NCBI RefSeq assembly: GCF_001039355.2 | Contig: NW_019775558.1 | Span: 681,925-734,034, forward strand | Length of the DNA: 52,110 bases | Origin: Lingula anatina | Lineage: Eukaryota; Brachiopoda; Lingulata; Lingulida; Lingulidae | Direction of reading: 5' to 3' | Shown: in pieces, positions 22,271-33,950 of the stretch | Numbering within the stretch: position 1 is the stretch's first letter | Layout: every line of letters starts with the position of its first letter | Translations under genes and position numbers: made by a program | The notes under the pieces: generated by a model | What the model was told of the DNA's origin: nothing | Seen by the model: the letters and a program-made list of their open reading frames with translations, nothing else | The model's database searches: none

Positions 22271-25200
22271 AGTGAGAGAGAGACAGAGAGAGAAAGAGAG
22301 AGAACCTTTAACATGCTTGGGTCAATGGACTGTTCAAAGTATGCAATTTTCCTGATATCTTCCTTTCCATAACCACCTCCATGTCTGAAAATGCATGTAC
22401 AATAATATATATTTTATGAATGTGTTTACTTCTTTATTTTAAGACTAATCACCCATGCTAATTTAAACTAAACTTCACAAATGTGCATTCTGCTTGTTCT
22501 AAAAACCAGTAGATGCAATGCATGAAGGCCCTGGAAACAGGTCTGAAAATTTGTGAAAATAAGACTTCCTGTTTGAAACACTAAGAAGAGACTGCATTTA
22601 CTCATTGTAGATTAAATTTTTCAGAAATGAGGACACTCACTTTAGCAGTAACTCAACAGAATCTGTCAACTCCTTGTTCCACAACACTTCATATGCTTTT
22701 AACATGTAGGCACATGGTCCCATCACAGAGCGTACCTGAAAAGGTTAACAGAGAATAAAGCATTTCTTGAATCAGATCGTTCACAAAGCTGATTTATGTC
22801 TGAGATTTCCCCCCTTCTTTTTTTCAAAGTTTCAAATATAGGTTGAAGAAAGGCTAATATTTAATTTACTTGAATAATCAAGTGTATTGCTGCTTGCTTA
22901 ATTCATATTTCACTTTTAAAGACCCCAAAAAAATTTAACTTTTTCCTAAGAACAAATTTTAGCAACCAAAAAAATGTTAAACTGTAATAATTCAAAAATT
23001 AAATGAGATTTATTGAAATTTAATTGAAATTCTATGAAGTTTCTAATACAAATGAGAGGTCATACGAGATTTCCGTTTTTGCGAGAGCACATGCGCACGA
23101 CAGTCACTATCTCGNTTCATTTTTTAATATAGACTGAATAGTGGTTTTTTGCACATGCTTTAAATAAGATTTTACATGCTTTAAATATGACTTCAATAGC
23201 TTTCTCTGTAATTCTATCTGACTTGACAGTTTTCGTGATACTTTGCATGCCAAAAATTTCATACAGTCTCCTATTGGGTGTGTCACCCCTTTCTGGTGAG
23301 AAAAGATGTTGATACTGTTGTTGCTGGCAGTAAAAGAATAGGAATATCTTCTAGTGAATATTTCCTTTAAATTAATTGAGCCATGCTTGCGTCAACCATA
23401 AAGGTATCACAACTTAAGCATCTGCCTGATCTTTCCCAGAACTTCTTGATTATCTTGAGCATCAGACTGAAAAGGAGGAATACATTCTCCTAAGATATCA
23501 AAAACATTGTTGTATTCAGTACCAGGTTCTGGTTTCCAAGCAGCAAATATTCCTCATTTGCTATTTGATCTTGATCTAATAAAATTTATATGTGGCATAG
23601 CTAATATATCTGTCACTTTTTAAATACATAATATTTAGTGACCATTCAGTTGTAATATTCACATTTCTTGATTACTTATATGCCTTTACATTTTATATTC
23701 CAGGCAAATAATTAGCAGTAAGCCATATATCATTTTCAATGTAATGATTTTTTTTTCCTCTATTTGTGATACTATTTCATCACAAATTGATCATGAGGAT
23801 TTCAAAACCTCACGTGTAATATATGCAACTGCAGTAGTATAATCATATCTTTCCTTCGATATTTTGAATTAAGGCATGTAATGCCATTTTATAACAAGCA
23901 ATTCAAATGCATTAAAATTATCATGACAGAATAAAAATTCTTCAGTAAAGAATCCACCAATTCTCATATTTCTACATTCATCTAACCATGCTAAAGGAGA
24001 AGCATTCGATTGAATTTCAATCTGTGCATTGCCATGATTAATTTTACATGTTGCATATAAAAATATTTCTAGACCGCCATTCTAGGTCTACTTCCTTTAT
24101 CTGTAAAATCCATTACAGCTTCATAATCATCTTTATTTTCTTTTAATGCTTTAATTTTTCCTCTCTCTAGTTCCTATAATGCAACTGTCCATAACAGACT
24201 CGTGCAAACATGACATTGATATTTTTCTAATATTTTTGCTGTGTCTCTAATAGATGCTGTCATCTCTTGTTATAAAAACATCAATCTTTTCTTTATGAAC
24301 TTCTTTCTTTTTTGTTGGCAAGTTGCACAGTCATGTTTTCAGAATTTATTTTCAAATCCCAAAATACAATTTCTTGAGTTGGGATTAATTATAATACAAA
24401 CTTTTCTTCATGGATCAAAACCCCACAAGTTTTGAAAAACTTGACAGCTTCTTTCACTGCCCAAAGACATTCATTTTCTGAACTATCTAGTATATAAATG
24501 TCATCTACGTATGATATCATACTATTCCTTTCCTTTTTAATGTTGCACATAATGGCTTTCATAAGTTTTAAATGCTCCAGAACATCTGAATAGCCACATT
24601 TTAGGGCAGAATGTATGATTTATTTCTCCACTCAAATCTGAGAAATTTCTGATGCTCTGTAAATTCTTAGCATATGATATGCATTTCTGAATCTATGCAT
24701 GCCATGAACTCTTTATGACATATAAATTTAAATTGTCTTCAAAGTATCCATTTCAAACTTATGGTACTTCATAAACCTATTCAAAGGTTAAACATTAATA
24801 TTATCCATCTTGTGCCATCTTTGAGGCCTAGTATATATATTGTATTGACAAATTTGTCCTCTTCATTATGTGTTTCAACAATGACAACTTATGTAAACAT
24901 GTTGAAACTTCTGTATCAATAAAATTTTCTTCAGATTCTTTGAATCTTATTTCTTTCAATGGTGTTGTCTGTTTTGGATGTAATCATCCATAAACGTCAA
25001 TCTTAGACTTATAACAGTCTGTAACACCCAAGCATCAGAAGTTAACAATTCCCACTGGAATATTCTAGTAGCAATGTTATGTTGAAGACATACTTTAAAT
25101 TTTCCTTCAACACTTCTACATCCAATGATGCTGAACTTTTTGCATCCTATTGCCTGTGAAAAGTCCTAATATGACCTCTATTAGTGCCATTTCTTTTGCA

Positions 25201-28200
25201 CATCCATTGCTCTAAGGAAAAATCTTCCCCTAGCTCACATGATAACTCTGCTTCCTCTGGGAGTCCCAGAATTTGATGGACCAGTGTCTTAGACACTTGA
25301 TAATTCATTCTATTTCCATGGAACTGATTCTATTTACTATTTCATCCCCACCAAACCTATTGGTACCTGGGATGGAATTTTCACATAAATGTATATGTAT
25401 AGTTTATCTATGTGAGGTCTTAAAACCTCTTCCCTTCTTGAACAAAGTTTAAAGTTTAAAGTTTGTGCAACTAAATGCTCGAATTGCATTCATAGCATCA
25501 TAAAATAATTCTTCAAAATCTTCTTCCAGATTTTTAGTATATGAATCTCATTTACTAATGAGTTTGTTTATTTCAAGTGTCAAGGAGGAATCACCCTTTT
25601 AACTAAATGTTCACTCTGTGAAACCTTCAATCTTATGATTCAGCATCATGACAGATGCTAGGCCATTTTTCCCTCATTTATTATTATTGGTTTCAAACCT
25701 TCACAGTTAGAATGAGTCAATTTTTCATCATTTTCCTGGTAAAATTATTCCTCTAATTTATTTTCATTATTATCATTTATCTTACATGTATCAACTTCAT
25801 GGGCAGCATCTGCCATATCAACCAGTAATCTGAATTCTGCACTTCACTACTAGTAAATACTGATGTGTCATCAGAGATTTGCTCTTCACTACTAGTAAAC
25901 ACAGACGTGTCGTCAGATATTTTCTACTACTAGTAAACACAGACGTGTCGTCAGAGATTTGGTCTTCACTACTTGTAAACACTTACGTGTCGTCAGAGAT
26001 TTGCTCTTCACTACTAGTAAACACAGACGTGTCGTCAGAGATTTACTCTTCACTACTAGTAAACACAGACGTGTCGTCAGACATTTACTCTTCTTAATAA
26101 ACATGAGAAGGATATTCATACCTGATTTTGTTTTTTAAAATCCTCCATTTGCTTCTAAATATTAAGTTTCATATTCTTCAGTGAGCCAGTTATTTATTCT
26201 AATGCTGCACTGATTTTCCCACCACAGTCGTGGCATTATCGGTACTCGTTGACGCGCCATTTTCATTTCTCTCATTAACGTTATTCTGCGTCAATGTTTG
26301 ATTCCGTGTTAGAAAATGTGATGCGTCACCACTTCTTTTGACTTCCCGTCGGAAGATTTTTGTGGCCCTGCGGCATTTTGTAACTTTTGGTCTATTTCCG
26401 ACCTTATCAGCCATAGTATTCATTGAATTTTGTGCCGCTCTCTGGCCTCACGTGCTGTGCTCGCTCGACAAGAAACCGGAAGTGAAGATATGCGCAAGTG
26501 CGCATGTGCTCTCGCATAAAACGGGAATCTCGTATGACCTCATTTGTATAGAAACGAAATAGAATTTATATTTATATAAAAGATAAATACATGGAGATTT
26601 ACAAAAATACAAAGTTAAAAAAATAATACCAGTAGGTCTGCAGCAATATAATCATCATTAATAACTGACACCATGAGAGCCGTCTGCTGTTCTTTGGTTG
26701 GCAGGTCTATGGTTGGATTGTACTTCAGGATCATCTCAAGTCCTGGGTAGCGTTTATATTCCCCGTCCACTGTCATTCCAATCTCATTGCTGTCCACCAT
26801 GTAGAACATAAGACTTTTGTGGACTGTCATAAGAGAAATATTTGTGTATGTAAATGATCAATCTTAAAATTGTGTTTTCATTTTGAACTATTTTGGACTT
26901 TAAGTTGACAAAATGCATCATTTGATGATTTCAATGTAAACACTTGTAATCTTATTGATCTGTCAAAGGACTTAAAGATATTTCAGTATCAAATTACCAA
27001 TGAAATTTCCACATATGACTGGCAAAAACTTGCACAACTGTTAGCTAGAACATTTTGTCTTTTCCGAGTCAAAAGTATTAAAATGAAAACCATTAAACAA
27101 ACAAATTAAATTAAATTTACAACTCAAAGGGAACATTCTGTAAAACAGCTAATTTGTCATATAAATTTGTTACATTGCTTACAGTAGTCCAATCAACAAA
27201 ATATTTGTCAATAAATATATACACCCCATCTTTTCTTAAATATTTGCCACATGTATATTTGATAAAAAATAGGCTCACTTATTGTTATCTTGTCTCCATT
27301 CTTTTCCTCAAAACTGTACTCAACTTCACTGTTGAATACATCAATGAGCTTCTTGATGAAAGCTCTGCCAGTTACCCAAATTCCTTCAATAAGTTCTCGA
27401 GGATGTTTTTCATCTATTGTGGTATACTGAAACAAAAAATGAAACTCATAATTAATTATTTCTTTAAAAATATGTAAGGCCATTTCAGAACATCCCAAAA
27501 CATGTTCCAGTAAAATTAAGACCAAAGTCAACATATATATCTAATATTTTAAAATTCTTTGATAAAGTTAACATATTCTAACTACCACCAAACAAAGCCA
27601 AAAAATCTGACATCAAAGGAATAAAATACCTGCCAATGCTTAAAATCACCTAATGTTTCATCTATTATCATGCCCAGTCTGCAACTTTAACACTTGTCAG
27701 TGAGTTTAGTTCTACCTGGGACAATCAGCAAAATTTTGTAATTTTGTTAAGTTACTGGCCACAGTTACTGTTTTAGGCCATTAAATTTAAGACCCTAAAG
27801 GTCAGAAGAACCAGTGGATTAAAAATTAATAAAATAAATGTCCTTGGCACAGATTGTGTATACTTTTACTATTTGTATAAACTTACGGAGGATGACTTGT
27901 AGACAAACCCTGCAGCCATTAGGGGAGTGATATTAGCTCCACTACGGACCCTGGCCATGTCTTGAAGCTTGCTGCTTGACTCACCACTCTTCTATAAAAA
28001 TAAAATATAATAATTAAATGGTGGTATCCAGCACTTCACTACATGCAAAGATCTTTGCTTTAGTTGGTATTTGATACAACAAAATGGTGGCAATATCCTA
28101 GTCATAATGTGCTTAATATCGATTACATGAATCAAACTGGAATTTTGGTCCAAGACCTAATGTTGAAGAACAACAATGATGAAATGTACCTTATTTTCAA

Positions 28201-29045
28201 TTTTTTCCATATCCAGCAGGAGGTCCAGGAGCTCCATTCCCACTGGCTTCATGACACAATGCTCAGCAATCATGTGAAGGATGTTCNAGTTTTGTGCCGC
28301 TCTCTGGCCTCACGTGCTGTGCTTGCTCGACAAGAAACCGGAAGTGAAGATATGCGCAAGTGCGCATGTGCTCTCGCATAAAACGGGAATCTCGTATGAC
28401 CTCATTTGTATAGAAACGAAATAGAACTATATACTCAACCTCTCCAGTTTCCTCATTCCTTACATATACACCTTCATTTTTGTTCAGTGGTATGGCTTTC
28501 CTACAAAAATGTGATTTTTTTTATTAAGTTCTTTGGTGCAACATTATTTTATTAATGCATTTAAATGTATACTTCACTTTTGCATATGCACTAATAACTT
28601 AATTTGGTCTTCATAACACAATTATAATATAAAAGTCATTTTAAAATACAGAGCCAGTTTCAAGAAACAACAAAAGTAAAGTTTAAATTTTCTTTACATT
28701 CAGATACAGTACCTTCTGTCCATAACTTCCACATCAATGGGAGGGATGTATTCCATGGGACCATTGATCATCCAGCGGTCACCAGGTTTACGTTTAACTT
28801 TGGCTAAGAAAAAAAACGAAAACCAATTACATAGATTTGATATACTATGTGCAAGTTGTTACATGATTAGCCTTCAGCCAAGCTTTTTCTTCACCATTTA
28901 CTAATATAAAATTCAATTTTAAATGCCTTGATTGTAAAAGCAATAAATAAATAAATAAGTAAATAAGTAAATAAATAAATAAATGAAAACAAGAATGTCA
29001 AAACATTAAACATGTAACATGCATATTTGAAATTAAAGCACAAGC

Positions 29046-29077
<32 letters not shown>

Positions 29078-32000
29078 CTAAAAATAACAAGAATATTAAA
29101 ACATTAAACATGTGGCAAGTATTTTTTCTGAAACTAGATAACAATCATCTAAATAATTTTTACAACACATTTATGTATTCCATATATGGACAAATATGCT
29201 TTTGAAGTGTATTTGTTTCTGCTTTCATTCATAAAAACTCATCTGAATAACCACTGACACTAACTTTCTGCCACAGTATCCTCAAATTTATCAAGTGCCT
29301 TGAGAACAAGAGACTCATCCTCTCCCATGATGTACGACTGTTTGATGACTCCATCCTCCAACCTTTCTCCTGAAATACACAATGTTAGTTATCTGACTTT
29401 AAGATGAATATGATTTAAATTTAAATTCTACTTTTTCTTACTTTCTGTGTACTAATGAAACTCATAACATCCAAAATCAAATGTTGTGATAATATATCAG
29501 TGTTACAATAATCTGTTAAAAGTTCGTGATGAGAGATTAATCATTTTATAGCCGCAGCTGAAATTCCATTTTAATATCACGATACTTAACTTATTATAAT
29601 ATGATGACACTGCAACTGCAACACATGTGGAAGCCTAGAGAGATAACCACTCTTCCTACATTGTCTCTTGCCCTTTATTATTAAATTTATTGATTAAATT
29701 ATGCCCAGGTCACCATTTGAACATACCTGGCTTCAGAAAAAATGAGCACACTCCCTTCCTAAGCTCCCTCTTGCCCATCTGATTTCTGCCATGTTTATCC
29801 TGGGGATCCAACACTACACAATACTGACCTCTGGACACCACTGTTTTGCTGATGGATGCTTTCACAGTCTGCAATTTGAGTCATGCAATAAGAATTATAT
29901 AATCCCAACAGTCTCACACAACCCTTTTTAACCTTTAAGATAGGGATGAAAAATCATATATTATGAAATAAGAAGTAAAATGAAATGAGCATGGAAATCA
30001 TATTATACATATATATTATAATATTCTATAAAATAATAAAATGTATTTTCTTATAAAGTTTCTAAGATCTGTTTGTGGCAATTTATCTTCTCGCAATATA
30101 AGAATTCTAAATCAATACGCACCACTCCCACATCTTGTATATAGGATTCTGTGTCTTTGAGTGTTATAAGCCATTCTTCACCAGCAAGTCTGTAATAAAA
30201 CAAGAGATTAGAAAAATATCATGATTCTAATGATTATGGATTCCTGGGAGTAAAGTGTTATACAAAGATAATGATATTTCTTGAAACAAAAGTATCAATA
30301 CTGCAACAATAAAATGCTCATCTTTATTCCAGTATGTCTTTCTAGAAGGGAGAACACAATGGAAGACACTAGATGTCTGCTAAATACATTTGAAAGTGAA
30401 TTAAGACAAGGTATGATAATACACATTGTAATTTAAATCTTATAATTCAACAAAAACACTGTAACTGCAGAACCAAATTTGTTGGACTGTAGTACATGTA
30501 TACCAGTAGGCTTTGCTTGGCTTTCTTTTGTGTACCAGCACTCTCATTAAGTATTCATGTATTGAGTAAAATTATTAATAATCTTTACCTTTTTGTTCCA
30601 ATGGAGTCTACTAAGGTTTGATCTGCCTGCAGATGCAAAGCCACATTCTCCGTGAGAACAATGGCATTCCTTAGTTCCACATCCTGGAAAAAAATGCCAC
30701 AGGAAAGTAACAACTACAGAAAAGTAAAACAAAAAAAAAAAATTAAGTTGTTATAAAGTATGTGGCCATAATACCTTGAGTTGACTCAAAATATGTTAAT
30801 TCAATAAAAGTAAATTACAAGAATTTATTCAACAAAAAAAAGTTATCTAAACATTATATCAAAATCATTGTTCCAGGTTCCAGTCTCTTCAGCAGGTAAA
30901 AATAGATGCATGCTTAAATAGTTTTGTTGTATATAATATAATCATGGGTCAACATAGTGACCTTTCCCTATACATCTTACATGCTTTTTTCAACAAATGT
31001 CAATTTCAAGTAAACATATATACATATACAGACCTCTGCATACACATCTGGCAAATATGCCCCTGGTCTTCTAACCAACCATTCTTCTCCTGTAACATGT
31101 TCTCTGCAAAATAACAAATGTGAATGATTTCAAAACAAAATTGGTTTATCACTGCAAAAATATTTGAAATGTATTCATAGTTGTGGTAAAATAAGATCAC
31201 CCAGATAATCACAGAAATACCACCAATTTCATCAATGTAACTGATACTGTGGTTACAATTGTTAAATATTTAGATAACACATGTTATCTTGATCATGTAC
31301 TAGCATTCTGATAATAACATGATAGCAACCTTGATAAAAAGCAGAACTGAAACATATCATATCCTTGCCAACTTACATTCCATCCTTGTCTGTGAAGCCC
31401 TGCTGGGCTCTCAACAATAATGCTTGGTTGTGGCCAATTACAAGGGGTTTGATCATTCCCACTATATCCTAAAAACATGTAAATCAGATTAGAATTCTTA
31501 TCAATAATTTGGTGTTGTTTTTATAGCACAATAACCAATTCAAAAGTGTGAGTATGAACTTGCATCTCTATATACGATTTGAATTTTAGATTAGTTTGAG
31601 GTGGAAGGTGGTGGGATGAAGAGGTAAAGTACACAGTCTCCTAAACAGCTTTAATATTCTATAAAAGGCAACACTTAAGTGCATTCATTGCTAAAAAATT
31701 ACTGCTTTTTCTTTTAAAGTGTATATAAGCATGTGTCCCAAAGAAAATCATCAGAGATGCCATAATTTTCAGCGATAAGAGTGACATGCAAAACATGCTG
31801 AATTTGCCCAAATGTGAAACAGACTGCAATTCAACACAAGTGGAGAGAAAATGAAAAAAAAACATGGATAAATTCTGCCTGGCCATTTTCTTTGCTGCAC
31901 TGCACTCACTTCTGATCTCACTTCCCTTCAAATCCCACTGAATTCTATGCCAATTTGCAAGACTATGGTATATACTCCTTTGTTGACATCTTTCAACACA

Positions 32001-33598
32001 TTTTCACCACAATAGTCACCCTCTCAAACTAAAACCTTTACAGAGTAAATATCTATCACTTACAGCATTTGGGGTTGGTTTATATGTGAGAGGACCTTCA
32101 AGTTGCCACATATCTCCGGCTTTCCTCTCTACACCTCCATCATCAAAGTCCTGTAAAGCTTTGAGTCTTATTGCATGGTTTGCTTTTACCACTGGGAGGG
32201 GTTTTATGGCTTGAGAATAATTAGTATCTGATGCTGAAGTGCCAAAACTACGTGCCCCCTGAAGAACTTCACCAGGATAAAGTGGAAATGGCTCCTGAAA
32301 TAAACAGACAACATGAAAAGGTTGGTAAAACTGTCAATGGGATCATTTTGTCCCTTGAAACTTGATGTAGTTGAAAAGCACGGAAACAAAATCATTATTC
32401 AAGTCATAATTTTCCTTTAAAATGCAATAATAACAATTTTTCCAGGATACCAATAAGCATTTAAGAATTTATACTTACACCATGAAACCTGACATCAAAG
32501 TATCCCAGCCTCAATTCACACTTTTTTCCATGGACATAATTGCTGAAAAAGTATACAAGCATATTACTGCTTGCAACATTTCACTGCATATATAAGATTG
32601 AATCTTAATATTGAACCTTAATATTTTAAAAGTTAAAAGAGTAATAATAAAATTAAAACTAAAAGTATATCATCTTTTTTTCTGAAGTAAATGTGGCTGT
32701 TAAAAGTACTGGTATATGTAAATAATAAATTTCTTAATTAAGACATGTACTGAGTAATGTATTTCAGGGAAAAAATACATATAAAGTGCCAATAATATCA
32801 CTGAAAAGAGGCGACAAAATATCTTTAAGATGCCAGAACATGGTCTTCTTGCAACTAATTGCAACATAAGTAGATAACTTCTCGCCAGCTGTAGTGCATT
32901 TATGGTACTCAGTACATGCCTTTCCTAACCATGTTCCAGTAAGTTGTCAATACAGACAACTTTCAGTAGTTTTCACCTCTGACTTACCTATTTTGGCAAC
33001 ATACATATTTTGGCAAGACACATAAAACACATTCACATATGCACAATGCATATTTACCTCATTGGATCCTTAATAATGCAATAATGTGCTGGTGGTACAA
33101 CAATGCAGGGAAGTGGACCGGCTTGTAATTTTTCATTGGACTGTAACACAACAGTGTTAGGACCCACCTCAAGTTTCGTCACATTAGTATTCTGAAAATA
33201 CAGACTCAGTAAATAATTTATTTTATTCAATGGTTAAGATATACAGGCACTAGTAACTGACTATGCAGTTTGAACCCCACCCCCACCCCCCACCCACCCA
33301 CACACAAACCCAAACATAAAATAAATAACAAGTTTTAGATTTTTAACGTTTTTCAAAATTTAGTTATTTTTTAGCTTCTGGATATCAACAAGAAGAAGAC
33401 ATGTTGAAATCAAATCCTAAGTAAAAGCACTACATTCTCTCGCCTTAACCGAAATAATCCACTCATGTACTGTACTAGTAGATGTCACTTAATTTCTCAC
33501 TTAAAATCTAATAACACGTTATCAATGCTTTGGCAACTTACGAAGTCAATAATATGCACAAAATGATGCGGTGGGAGTCCTATGATATTAGAGCCCAT
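18418..33598 (-). CDS. MVP: Major vault protein, complete, 25 coding exons, 854 aa
   Basis: MVP is the shell protein of the cytoplasmic vault ribonucleoprotein. Exons in transcript order: 33598-33542, 33191-33058, 32542-32479, 32294-32064, 31468-31377, 31103-31034, 30683-30589, 30189-30123, 29868-29727, 29369-29265, 28803-28713, 28500-28440, 22735-22641, 22384-22306, 22166-22110, 21867-21771, 21549-21470, 21244-21185, 20943-20865, 20636-20494, 20219-20119, 19876-19650, 19277-19132, 18824-18744, 18528-18418. All phases agree. The start [18 protein letters not shown] resembles family N-termini. Exons 1-15 encode the beta-rich body repeats (DPFPLYPGE-like, [15 protein letters not shown]). Exons 16-20 form the shoulder ([21 protein letters not shown]). 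Exons 21-24 form the charged Ala-rich cap helix ([16 protein letters not shown]), and the ring end has [15 protein letters not shown]. Length fits the family (human 893, rat about 861). Exon 8 uses a weak GTGCGT donor. Intron 12 is abnormal (see 23030-28426). Confidence 0.97.
22244..22304. repeat. Compound (GT)n(GA)n microsatellite at the MVP exon 14 donor
   Basis: On the MVP strand the intron begins GTTCTCTCTC, runs through a CT-rich tract and then a pure CA tract. The repeat starts within a few bases of the splice donor (exon ends at 22306). It is the only simple repeat in the window so close to a splice site. Confidence 0.9.
23115..23115. other. Single-N assembly gap
   Basis: One N joins an element left terminus (23030-23114) to the truncated body of a DIRS element. 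The N sits exactly where the recombinase should be, so sequence is probably missing. Confidence 0.95.
23116..23600 (-). pseudogene. DIRS RNase H-side remnant and start of the recombinase region
   Basis: The minus strand reads [13 protein letters not shown] (about 23519-23541) and PPFSLM (about 23462-23480), matching the SWKPDP...PPFSL block that follows RNase H in DIRS elements. Further on are degenerate residues where the tyrosine recombinase should begin. Everything beyond is cut off at the N. The interval 23600-24300 is the degraded link to the RT remnant. Confidence 0.6.
24300..24790 (-). pseudogene. DIRS reverse transcriptase remnant
   Basis: Frameshifted minus-strand reading. [12 protein letters not shown] (about 24734-24770) is followed by [15 protein letters not shown] (about 24613-24657), then the catalytic YVDD at 24500-24511, then [16 protein letters not shown] and a [12 protein letters not shown] block. 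These match the order and spacing of DIRS/Ngaro polymerases, where the typical text is close to LGFVIN-EKS-L-PTQ-I-FLGF. Several stops separate the blocks. Confidence 0.75.
25841..26092 (-). repeat. Six 42-bp tandem repeats encoding an acidic 14-residue unit
   Basis: Six near-identical 42-bp units containing CACTACTAGTAAACACAGAC. On the element's coding strand one frame reads [14 protein letters not shown] per unit, an acidic Ser/Thr-rich repeat, with TAA replacing the last codon in some units. The period is a multiple of three, so the expansion probably arose while the ORF was coding. It lies within the ORF1 region of the DIRS-like element. Confidence 0.85.
26199..26423 (-). pseudogene. DIRS ORF1 (Gag-like) 5' fragment
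   Basis: Opens with ATG just inside the right inverted repeat and runs 74 residues to a stop. It is basic at first ([20 protein letters not shown]), then polar. Its position as the first ORF of the element is the main evidence for a Gag-like role; I do not recognise a domain. The remainder downstream to about 25.8 kb is broken by stops. Confidence 0.45.
26630..28286 (-). CDS. Internal fragment of an unidentified ankyrin-repeat-like gene, four exons
   Basis: Four exons in transcript order: 28286(N)-28190, 27991-27887, 27426-27279, 26823-26630. Phases agree and splice sites are clean (TTTTTATAG/GTAAGT, TTTCAG/GTGAGC, GACAG/GTATTA). About 180 residues are encoded. [14 protein letters not shown] and [20 protein letters not shown] resemble ankyrin helices; the rest (for example [18 protein letters not shown]) I do not recognise. 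It is not part of MVP: exon 12 (ending NEETGE) joins exon 13 (starting VRSVMGP) in frame, matching the human KVRAVIG region. The fragment starts at the N at 28287, and its last donor is only 66 bp from the DIRS right end. It probably belongs to another locus and was placed here by misassembly. Confidence 0.65.
28287..28287. other. Single-N assembly gap
   Basis: One N directly abuts the truncated ankyrin-like exon on one side and a second copy of the DIRS right terminus on the other. Confidence 0.95.
28290..28426 (-). mobile_element. Second copy of the DIRS right terminus (137 bp)
   Basis: Matches 26428-26564 over 137 bp with one mismatch I can see (GCTTGCTCG versus GCTCGCTCG). It ends at the same ATAGAA boundary and then passes into the MVP intron, 14 bp from exon 12. 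Its inner edge stops at the N. With 23030-23114 it probably forms the two real ends of the insertion in the MVP intron. Confidence 0.85.
28942..29130. repeat. Duplicated (AAAT)n microsatellite in MVP intron 10
   Basis: Two AAATA-type runs (about 28942-28985 and 29045-29080). Each is followed by a nearly identical segment AACAAGAAT.T.AAAACATT ending in AAACATGT. This indicates a local duplication of about 100 bp with later repeat-length change. Confidence 0.75.
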
Positions 33599-33950
33599 TT
33601 TGTTCCTCGCTTACTTTGTCTTAAATCTTGAAGTATTTGAAGAGAAACTGAAATGCAAGCAAAGCAAATTCCGATAAAATACACTGTAAATACCCTGCTT
33701 GGCCTTGACCTATTTTATTCAGTTTACAGGTACTTGTGTGAAAAAAATCACACTATCCAACTTGACCTATTATCATCCAAGTTAAGGTTATTTTTTCGCT
33801 TTTTCAATATTTATATGAACTTATATTCAATATGAAGATTAGAAGCTGCAGTACCGTTTGCGCGAGACTTCCGGTGATCAGCCGGCAAGTTCGTTTTGGA
33901 ATACTACAAACAAAAACTGAACTGAAATACAACGACATTTTAAAAGTCCA
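33599..33950. promoter_or_regulatory. Divergent MVP/BUB3 promoter interval and BUB3 5' UTR exon
   Basis: MVP starts at 33598 on the minus strand. The BUB3 transcript must begin by about 33.9 kb, because a GTGAGA donor at 33952 pairs with the CAG acceptor at 34479-34481 just before the BUB3 start. No TATA box is evident, so this is a compact head-to-head promoter. Start sites cannot be fixed from sequence. Confidence 0.5.

Larger units (their letters stand above)
23030..26564 (-). mobile_element. Decayed DIRS-type retrotransposon with inverted terminal repeats
   Basis: Inverted ends: the left reads TTCTATGAAGTTTCTAATAC from 23030. The right, read on the minus strand from 26564, starts TTCTATTTCGTTTCTATAC. 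Both continue through CAAATGAG...GGTCATACGAGATT to GCGAGAGCACATGCGCAC (23098; 26498), about 67 bp. Minus-strand order is a Gag-like ORF, then reverse transcriptase, then an RNase H-type region. The tyrosine recombinase expected next is almost wholly absent because the sequence meets the N at 23115. Stops and frameshifts throughout show it is inactive. DIRS elements characteristically have inverted rather than direct repeats and make no target duplication, which fits. Left terminus and body may come from different copies (see findings). Confidence 0.75.

Noticed and set aside
28064-28381. 105-codon + strand ORF spanning the N
   Set aside because: Crosses the gap at 28287 and runs antisense to an ankyrin-like exon and through the DIRS terminus; artefactual.
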